A stretch of DNA of 64,000 bases, from NCBI GenBank assembly GCA_948099385.1, contig CANUEZ040000164.1, forward strand, positions 2,742,501 to 2,806,500, given 5' to 3'. The position numbers and the translations under genes were made by a program. How positions within the stretch are numbered: position 1 is the stretch's first letter; every line of letters begins with the position of its first letter. This document shows positions 55,794 to 64,000 of this stretch, piece by piece. The notes under the pieces were generated by a model, which saw only the letters and a list, made by a program, of their open reading frames with translations, did no database searches and was not told where the DNA came from. Origin of the DNA: Fasciola hepatica (Eukaryota > Platyhelminthes > Trematoda > Plagiorchiida > Fasciolidae).

Positions 55794-57840
55794 GGTACCG
55801 TGTGGTCTCCTATATAGGACGCCTGATTAAAGGGTGTCAAGTCTATGGAGATATCAAGAGGATGACTGCCGCGGGATGCAAGTTGGTTGAGACACTCTGG
55901 AATATCGATGGGGAGCAGCATTGGGTGCGGTGGCGGGTGAGTGGCCCCGGGTAATCGATAAAGAGATACTGAGACAGTGTCTAATGGAGCTTTTGGAGAG
56001 AAACTGACAAAATCGGGGGAATATTATTGGTGGCTTTAGTGGGCCGGTATGGGGGTGAGAAGTTTTATCAGGAATACCATCGGTGACCGAAAAACACTCA
56101 TGATGTCCAGTGGAGATTAGTACCGGATGGTGAGGCGACTTGGTTATGAGGGATAATAGATACGGAGGGAGACATGGTGACTCTAGGTGGGATCTTCGGG
56201 GCAAATCATGTATAGGTCAGGGGGAGAGTTAATAGGGATGCTAGGGGGTCAGTGTGGGGGTGGGGGGGGGGGGCAGAAGTGGAGGGGCAACCATGGCTAT
56301 GATAGCGGCCTAGTGAGGAGGGTAACCAATGGCAGAGTAAGTGGGAATGGAGTGAGACGGGAGTAATGTTACTGGTAGAGATTCTGGGAGAGGCAGGCTT
56401 CTCACAGGGCTCCACGGGATGAGTGTGAGAGGGCGGAGTAGTAGCGAAAGGGCAGCTGATGAAAGAGGTTTTGGTATGTGGGGTCAGTTGGCATAGCGTT
56501 CAGTGGGGTCAGAAAAAAATTCGGCAATGTTGGGTGGTGAGAGGGCAGAGGATGTTGACTCCGCTGAAGGGTAAAATGTAGCATACCACGGGGCAGAAAA
56601 GTGTCAGGCGCGGGCCACATGTTTTGGCACCGGTGAGCAACCATGCTGGTAACCCGTCCTGAGTGACTCGGGTTTGGTGGGGCCAGCGATGTAGGTGGTA
56701 AGCCTAATGGAAATTTGGTTAGGTGGTGCTGCTTCCGTGGGCTTGATGGCGGCGGCATCTGAGTGGATGTGTGCGGTATGTAGCAGTTGGGCACGCGGGT
56801 CTCCGTGGGACCAAATAGATGCGCTAATGGGCTAGCGCCAGGGTGAGCGATGCGGTTTCGTATGTACTGCCGTGGAGCAGGACGAAGATGGGTAATAGGC
56901 CGGTTAGCTGCGGAGCGAGAGGTCATAGGTCGACTGTCGATTGGAGACAGGGGCGTGGTGATGTCAGTGCAGGGAGGGTCCTGGCCAATGAGAGCAACAG
57001 GCGACCGGGGTGTTGTTGTGGTCGAAACACTGGGAGGCAACGTTGCAGCTGACTTTTCGGCTCGGGGTGGCACGTTGGAATCTGGCGATCTGTTGGCTCG
57101 TTCGGCGGATGGAACTGGGAGAGAATGGCCATTAGCTGAGGGGAGGGGCTGTGTTGCTCGCCTGTGGGTAGGCAATGGTGGAGACTGGGGGTGCAACAAG
57201 GGGCCTTTTACAGGGACTTTGTGGTGATGGAGTGGAACGGGAAAAATCCAGGTCCACATTTTGCACCGGAGCACTAGTCAGCTGGAGTGGTGGCGAGTTA
57301 TTGACGGGGTGAAATTGTCCAGAGGGACTGGGTGGCACTGGATCAGTGGGTGGTGGGTGTACTTGGTTGCCGGTAGTAGATCCAAGGACCTCCCTCCGGA
57401 GCGGGGTTTTGTCAGAAGTAATTTTATTATTTTTGAATGAGGTGGACCTTGCGATGGACTCCTTCTTTCTAACAAATTCCACTGCAGCGCTCTCTTCCAG
57501 GAATTGAAACAGTAGTGGGCACATGTTTCGATGTGACCGTTTTCTGAGTATTTCGCGGGAGCACTCGCGATGCGACATACCACAAGCCATGGGTATGGAC
57601 TGTTTGACCGCGGAAAGGGGCAAACGATCTGGAACATTTAGGACTACGGCTTTTTTGGAATTTTTCATTCTCCTATGGACTTCGGAAGCAACTGAGCCCA
57701 GGAAGTGGCTAGCTCATAGGAGGCTTTTAGTGTTCGGATGTTCTGAGGGATCGACGATATATGCGAGTGGCAACAGCATGGTCAGCGCACCCTCCGTAAA
57801 TCGTAACTGTTTCTCTAATGACAATGGGTTTTTCTGAAGA
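55794..57840 (-). pseudogene. CR1-like element ORF1, second long copy
   Basis: 57132-57668 gives the N-terminal part: VLNVPDRLPLSAVKQSIPMA, then CPLLFQFLEESAAVEFVRK. Codons before it to about 57,840 (ALTMLLPLAYIVDPSEHPN) continue the frame across one stop. The proline-rich middle is the 290-codon frame 56402-57274. The end, 55854-56415, contains PVLISTGHHECFSVTDG, aligned with PVLISTEHHECSAQCTVCG of the other copy but lacking the finger cysteines. The join to ORF2 is broken by frameshifts near 56,200-56,210 and 55,850. A poly-G run near 56,257-56,273 causes one of them. Confidence 0.75.
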
Positions 57841-60800
57841 GCATTATATTTGTTACTGGCTTCACTGCATATATCGACCAGTTGTACTGAACAAGATACG
57901 AAGGAGGAAGAAGTCGAAGGCGTTTAGTGCTTCTAGGTTGATTCCGGTTGGCCACTCGGTGAACGAGGCGATCGGTGGAGGATTTCGGCATGATGTTACA
58001 GAGAATTCTGAACGAAGCGGATTTGTAAGTCTGGCGCTAACCTCAGATTTTATTGTTCAGAAAAAACGCTGATTTATGTAACGTGTTAGGGAAATCTTGA
58101 AAAGCTGTTTTTGAATTATTTACCTAGGTACCTTAGTGGAAACTGTACCAATAACAGCACTCTTAACGGCGTGTTGTGAACACAACCTTTGGTTTATGTC
58201 TGATCCAAAGAACGGTGAGGTGGTAACCCTGCTTGGAACCTGGCCAAAGAAGTTTCGAAGGAATTTCTTCTGGTCTGTTACTTGAGACCTGAGTTTTGAA
58301 GGCTTCCTATCTTTTCTTTGCTGGTGCCTTATTGTCTATCCGCCTTTCAGATTTAGTACTTATTACCATAGGCCAAAAAGGGCGGGTTGAACGTAAACGG
58401 GCGGCACCATTGGGGCCGGGGGCTGCCCAACTTAGGCTGGCGATAGCTGCCTAGTAAAACGAGCCGTCTTCTTCCGCCATAGAGAAAACCCCCAGATACT
58501 TAGTTCTCACTTACACATAGTGGAGGGTATTGGACAGGCAAAAAGCTTCTTCCGGTATTTATTCGCTAGATTGTCCTCGCGGGGGGCATAGAGGTTGTAA
58601 CCAGGTGTTGTTCGGCAATCTTCTGAGGGACCGGACCTCGTCTGAACTCTGCCCGTTGACATGTCAGGCATGATTTTCTCTCCGGCTTGGGAAGCAAGCC
58701 ATCCCACTTCACAAGGGTACAGTCTGGTCGAGATGGATGAAACGGGTTGAGATGGGTCAACTGTTTTTTCTCGATGTATCACTCGCGGAATAAATTCCTT
58801 TTTGACGGTCGGATTGCGATGAGTCAACGGGGGATTATTAGCGAATATGATGATATTTAAAGAAAAAAGTACAAAGGCTGGCCTCGGAACCGACTAATAG
58901 GAAAGTTACCGGCGGGTCGATCAAGCATTCTTGGTAGACGGTCAGCGAGGCAAAGGCCCCGAAAAGAAGGAAATAGGGTGAAAAGGTGTACCCTAGATAT
59001 ATAGATTTGCAGGATACGGTGCTTTTCAACATCGGTACGACGAAATCAAAGTGCCGTATGCTGGTGAGCTTATAACTGGGTGTGAGCTAGTATTCTCAGC
59101 CAGTGAACTGTACGATAGAAAACCCCTGGGCACTTTTCCCAGATACTGAAGTCAGATGAAGAGCAGAAATGAATGTCTTCAACAAATGTTGCAGTGGGTA
59201 GCTGAACGGCAAAATCGACTGATTCTGGCACTGGAAACCGATATATTTACAGGTTGTGCTGGCGAAGGTAGGGTGTAAATGTGGGAGTGGAAGTCAAAGA
59301 AGTTGTGCCGAAGGAGAACTGGAGCGGCCAAATGACGACGCCGTTGTCGTGCCTTATGAGAATAGAATGATAGCAACAGATGAGCCCTACCTGATGAAGA
59401 CCTCAAGCATACGTGGGGAATTTATTTCGCCTGGCCTGAAAGGGTTGAGTGGATGGGGCTATAATTAGTTACGATGAAACTGAACGTGAAGGATGTCGTT
59501 TAAAACAAGAGGAAAGCATACGAAAGTAGGACGAGTATAAATCAAAAATATCTAATCTTCAACCATTGCGAATGGACAGGATTCGCCGTTGGAGCTACAC
59601 ACAAAGCGAAAACCATCTGACTGTAATAATACTACACTTCTCGACGGTTTATGGGGCAAAAACGAATCAATTTCAAATTTGGGTGCAGATAATGGCAAGG
59701 GATAAAAATGGGCTGAATTTAAAACCTCTGAAAAAGAATTTTGCTGGGAGATGCGGGAAATTCAGTACGTACGAAGATTGTGCAAAACGTAGTCAGCGGA
59801 CCCCGTACTCTGGACCCCTCAGCAAAGCAAATTTTTATAAAGCAGGTGAACCGGTGAAAATTGCATAAAAGTGCCCGGGATAACAATGATAAATGCGAGA
59901 AGGAAAATTTTATCATAGAGTGGAGGCGATGAACGAGATGAACTCCGAAAATCCTCCAGAATGTGAGAATCCTCACCGTCAAGTTTGTTTAGAAGGGAAA
60001 ATCAGGTTGCCTCGTTTTTCAATTTTTTGCTGTTTCCATCGTCTGAGGTAGTTTTATACCATTCTCAGAGGTAGTTATTATTCACCCCAAGGCACTCAAC
60101 TGTTAGAGGTATCAGCTCCCTTACTCTACCGCTAGTTTGTAGTTTATTATCGCGGAGTACGAAAGCAAGCCTTCTTCAACAACAGTTGGTTCGAACCTAC
60201 CTAAAGGCACGCTACCCAACCCTCTATTATAAACACTCATGGATTTCCGACTGGAACACAGCATTTTGTTATTCAGCTTTCTTTGGCTAAAACCCTAGTC
60301 CTTTGTTTTTTTGAGTTAAAGCACCTGTCAACCCAGATCGCAATCACCTTACACGATTTCCCATAGGAAACCATTGCAGTTTCGTACACAGGCTTTATAT
60401 ATTTGACAACCCCCCTCTTATCTTGGCCACAAGCAGTTAACAACCATCTTTCAATACGCCTTGTTTTCCAGACGGCGTTGCTCCACCCGAAAAACTCCTT
60501 CAGCATCGTTTCAGACCCGGCAATTGCGAAAAGAAAGTGCAGCATTAGTTTTCTACATACGAAAGGCCTAGTCCATTGTTCAGCCTCCCAAAAATCTGTT
60601 TTAATTACCACCTTATAGTTGCAAATAATGAAATATACTCCCTAGTACGCTGCAAATATTATCCGTCACAAAAATCAATATTGCCCTGAACATCCGGTCT
60701 ACTTTTGTACCCACATAATACAGTTTGCCTTGAAGTTAATAGGGAGAATCCAGAACACCCGTAACTCTACACCTTCATAGGCCATTACAAAAATCCGATA

Positions 60801-61424
60801 GGTTTAGTCAGGGAGATTCTTCTCGGTTCTTACGGCATGGCCAAGGTCCCTAGTCTGGTAAGGAGGCTTCACAAGGCGTATCCACGTAACCATTGTCTAA
60901 TCCTTAAATATATTCATGCCGACATCCTGGCCCCGCGGCTTGAGAGCATGTAAAGCGATCTAGTCGCAACCACATCGTTTAGGACCATTAGAATATCGGC
61001 TGATGAGAACCCTCTCCAGCGAGGGATATGCCGAGCTGCCAACTGTCATACGTACTAATTAGGCTCCTCCGCCCGGGCAGTAGGTACGACCTACATTTTG
61101 AACCCGGTGATGCCTGATACGTTACCTTGCAACAGCATCGACGACGACAGTGCCAAACCGCCCCAGCCATTCAGGGTAAACGCTCCCCAAAATGATGACT
61201 TGGATTGTAAGCTCAACACCTCCCATAAGCAACCTGCTCCAGATGTTCGAAGCTTTCGCCACCCCGCGTCCACCTGGGAAACACCTTCTCAACTCGGAGA
61301 GCACGCACAAAGCCTTCATCATCGCTGATGGGATCAGTTAGCCTCACAAAATTAGATCGCACGGCTATAGTACTCGGTGCAACATGTTCCAAAAAGATAT
61401 CTAGGAGTATAGTATATTATAGTA
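57841..61424. other. 3.6 kb without an identifiable gene
   Basis: Open frames reach only about 112 codons (60273-60611 minus; 58507-58827 minus; 59566-59868 plus). None shows a domain I know or matches another part of the window. Confidence 0.4.
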
Positions 61425-61479
61425 TAGTATATTTTTTGACCGTGGTCAATACACATGCACAAGGCAAGATCAGAGTACT
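61405..61479 (-). mobile_element. SINE-like family 2, 3'-end fragment
   Basis: gtatattttttgaccgtgg at about 61,428 and acacatgcacaaggcaagat at 61,451 match 50,665-50,710 closely. The hairpin TTGACCGTGGTCAA is at 61,436-61,449. The 3' tail on the minus strand is an ACTAT-type repeat instead of ATT. A possible gagta target duplication (61,405-61,409 and 61,473-61,477) is short enough to be chance. The copy is 5'-truncated and lies directly beside a CR1-like 5' region. Confidence 0.6.
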
Positions 61480-62800
61480 CACTTGCTAGCTGATCCATTT
61501 GATCTTACTCCTTCCTTACCTAACCCGAAAAAACCCTCCCCGCTTTCACCGCTTCCCCAACCACTGCCTAGCAACAGGGTCAACCGACTACGCCCGTCAA
61601 CTAAAACTGCTGCTTCCTACACCCAAGCCACACTGGTGCCAAAACTTCTTGCTTCTTACGGCAAACATTTATTGACCAACTCACTAATGCTGGTCCAAAA
61701 TCACGTACCTATCGCCGGGCTCATTATGAGCCTCCCTGAAGCATCTCTGTACCTGGGTGGACTTACCCCATATGCTCCTCAAGACCCCGCACTGAAGCAC
61801 TATAGGATTCAACCTGACCTTCCAACTTCCCATCATCGGACGGTACGTTATTCGTCCAGCATTAACATCTGCCACTCAAAGCCAATTTGTTCCCCACTAA
61901 TTTGTCCACAACCCCACCATACCTTCAGTGCCTGCTCGCCCAGATCCTGTACCAACTCCTACTTTCCAGCCACCTCCAGCTACACAAAGCATCATACCCC
62001 ATTTCTTTCCCCCTCGGCAACATTCTTCACCCAGAGGAAACGTCCGCTCTGAGGTTTTAGTACCCCCTCTTCAACCCATCAACCTTCGGACTGCAAATTG
62101 CCAACCATTGTGGTTCACCAAGCCAATATCGTGCCCATCCTGGCACTCCACTAAAAGACTACCGCTGCTTATGCTGGGCGCCGAAGCAACTAGGACCCTT
62201 CTCTATTCTGGCTCTCCTGCCTGCAGCCCCCACATTTAGCTTCCACTAGAAGTACTCCCATAAAACACATCTAATCCTTCCACTCATATAAATCCCTCTC
62301 CATCGCATGTTGGTATAGCCAGGCAAAGCAGCTCTATGACCCTTTCCAAATCTAATCTTTGAAGGAGCCGTTTGGCCAAATATTGGTTGTTGCATCTTCG
62401 ACGCCATGCTGTCACTTAATTTCACTCTGAAATCCCCCTTGAAGGCCCCGCTACAGCGGACGCTCTCATTTCTCCACCTTACCACATTGTGCCCTTCACC
62501 TGTACTACGTGACTCACATAACCACCTTTCTGGCTCAACCAGCGACCTACTCCTTACTCTCCACAACAGCCACTCAGCAACTAGAAAAGTTGCCTAAATG
62601 AGGACCTTAGCGCTATCCACTAACCTCGGCCTAATCTTAGTCTCCGAGGCATGGCTACCGCAGCAGTCCCATCTAAATCGTCTAAGCATCTCTGGGTATC
62701 AGCTTCCGCAGTTTTCGACAACCTAGATGAGGCAACAGGTGCCCAACCAGGATTCTCAATAATATCCCAGCAACTGTTCTACGGCACACGGCCCCGGAAA
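61480..62800 (+). pseudogene. CR1-like element 5' portion: proline-rich ORF1 and start of endonuclease
   Basis: 61483-62052 (189 codons) is Pro/Ser-rich (PKKPSPLSPLPQPLPSNRVN), matching the composition and order of the other ORF1 copies. After it, broken frames give a CLCWAPKQLG-like stretch (about 62,165-62,195) in the place of the finger found at 46,840. Near 62,600-62,665 LALSTNLGLILVSEAWLPQQ resembles the endonuclease start (DIILITETWL). The similarity ends by about 62,800 near a ttataataataaa run, so the element is truncated at its 3' end. Confidence 0.6.
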
Positions 62801-64000
62801 AGGTTAGTGACTCCCTTTTTTATAATAATAAACACCTGCTGCCGTGCAATATTATAAAGGTGTGCCTACCGTTCTCCCGGACCAAGATTAACTTCCACAA
62901 ACTTCATTTGTGAAGTTAATTCGATGCTTTGAATAATTCCCAAGGCGTTCCTTTTTCCTCACTCTCGTGGCTTGATTCGGCATGTTGCCAGGCCCTTTCC
63001 AGCCTCTCCGGTCCACACACCTTCCCTTACTTTCCATATTTTGAACCCGGTCAGCTTGCTTCCGTTCATCCACCGATTTCTCGTGGGTGTACTTCTTCAG
63101 AAGACTGGTTTTCTACTGCGATCAATCTAGAGACCTACGACCTTCGAGCTGTGTAGCATCATATGAATCCGGCCTTGCTTGTCACGTTTGCCTCCGTTCC
63201 CTGTCGGAGTTCTCACGCGCACCACACGATAGACCCTTGTACTTTCTTTCCGTGCTAGGGATCACGACACGTCTGCCTCGGGGTCTAGGTCAAGCGCGCG
63301 TGTGTGCAATCCTCTTGGTCTTTATCCGAACTAATTTCATGGTCATATCTCTGTCTATCCGTTTCATGTACGCTCCCCGCTCTTCCTCTGGTTAGTCGAT
63401 TATTCTTGCTGTAAAAGCTGAATTTCACCGTACTCTGATGGCTTGGTCGTCTTTTACTCGGCATATGTTCCTCGCCAGGCTATTCGGATGGTTTGATGTC
63501 AATTTCCGGACACTTGTGATTGAATTGATTCACAAAATTGAGGTGCTTTGTTTATAATTCTAATGGATTTTCCCCAAGATACGCTCAGATTACCGACCCG
63601 CCTTACTCGATTTTGGGTTTCGGGTTCGTTTTCTACGAGTCACTCAATCAAGGACATCGTTTAAGTTACGACACTCCATTTTTGGCGGCCCCAGGCTTCC
63701 GCCCAAATTGATGAGTGAGCCCGTTGACTGTTTTCAGTACTCCGCCCTGATGAGTACTCAAGTTTGGCCCAGCCGGAGGTGCACTTTTAACTCGGCGAGT
63801 GAATCCTACCGGTAGTCTGCAGAGCTCACCCTAGATGGGTGCTCAGTTTGCAATCAACCCTTTCGCGCGGCTCCAGTAAAATACTGCAACCAGACGGGTA
63901 ACGAATCCGTCAACCACTACCGACTGGTTTCGTGAGGGTTCAGTCCGCAGTCTTTCCAATTCTTCAAGACTCTGAGTTGGCTGCGGAGAAAATTCCACTG
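62801..64000. other. No identifiable gene; short hairpins near the window end
   Basis: No domain in either strand. Near the end, agtactc/gagtact (63,736-63,758), the palindrome ctaccggtag (63,806-63,815) and gagctcaccc/gggtgctc (63,822-63,844) can fold into small hairpins and parts of them are repeated. Confidence 0.4.

Noticed and set aside
57523..58072. Plus-strand frames (104 and 84 codons) as genes
   Set aside because: The first is antisense to the CR1-like ORF1; the second has no recognisable feature.
63747..63753. CTGATGA as a hammerhead ribozyme core, such as some flatworm and Penelope-type repeats carry
   Set aside because: The required GAAA strand with matching stem II and the cleavage-site strand are not present nearby. 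Other CTGATGA sites (about 49,107, 61,000, and 52,420 on the minus strand) fail in the same way.
1..64000. CRISPR arrays, bacterial operons, riboswitches, phage genes
   Set aside because: No regularly spaced short repeats with unique spacers, no ribosome-binding-site-led gene runs; all recognisable genes are eukaryotic retroelement or MULE families.

Overview
This window looks like transposon-filled nuclear DNA of an animal. I found no intact host gene, no rRNA or tRNA gene, no CRISPR array and no bacterial-style operon. Nearly everything recognisable is a decayed mobile element: three BEL/Pao LTR retrotransposons, several copies of a CR1-like non-LTR retrotransposon (proline-rich ORF1, then endonuclease-reverse transcriptase ORF2), a fragment of a second non-LTR reverse transcriptase, a Penelope-like GIY-YIG endonuclease, a MULE transposase and a short SINE-like family. 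The mix (BEL/Pao, CR1-like and Penelope elements, TA microsatellites, moderate GC) suggests a parasitic flatworm, perhaps a large-genome tapeworm. That is an inference from family composition only; another invertebrate cannot be excluded.

Layout, left half. 2-1,621 holds a BEL/Pao RNase H-integrase remnant (+). 2,799-10,667 is a very large palindrome: two nearly identical arms of about 3.2 kb around a 1.47-kb spacer with a CR1-like reverse transcriptase end (-) and a SINE-like copy. It abuts, at 10,666/10,667, a second palindrome (10,666-15,005): two 912-bp arms around a CR1-like endonuclease/RT (+). 15,087-16,093 carries the Penelope endonuclease and a CR1-like ORF1 piece (-). 16,686-25,400 is a BEL/Pao element (-) split by a 1,716-bp tandem duplication (19,576-23,455). 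29,757-33,220 is another BEL/Pao element (+).

Layout, right half. 38,209-39,065 has a SINE-like copy and an AT-rich palindromic microsatellite. 39,782-41,036 is the MULE pseudogene (-). 43,902-48,430 and 52,836-57,840 are two long CR1-like elements (-) of one family; the second carries a 70-bp SINE-tail insertion flanked by 6-bp duplications. 61,428-62,800 has another SINE tail and a CR1-like 5' portion (+). The stretches between these hold nothing I can identify.

How the parts relate: the elements are nested, and they were decaying before some large, recent-looking duplications (two palindromes, one tandem array) were laid over them. The SINE-like family sits inside CR1-like RT sequence twice and touches both inner borders of the large palindrome. 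The palindromes and tandem array are identical enough that assembly error has to be excluded before any biological reading.
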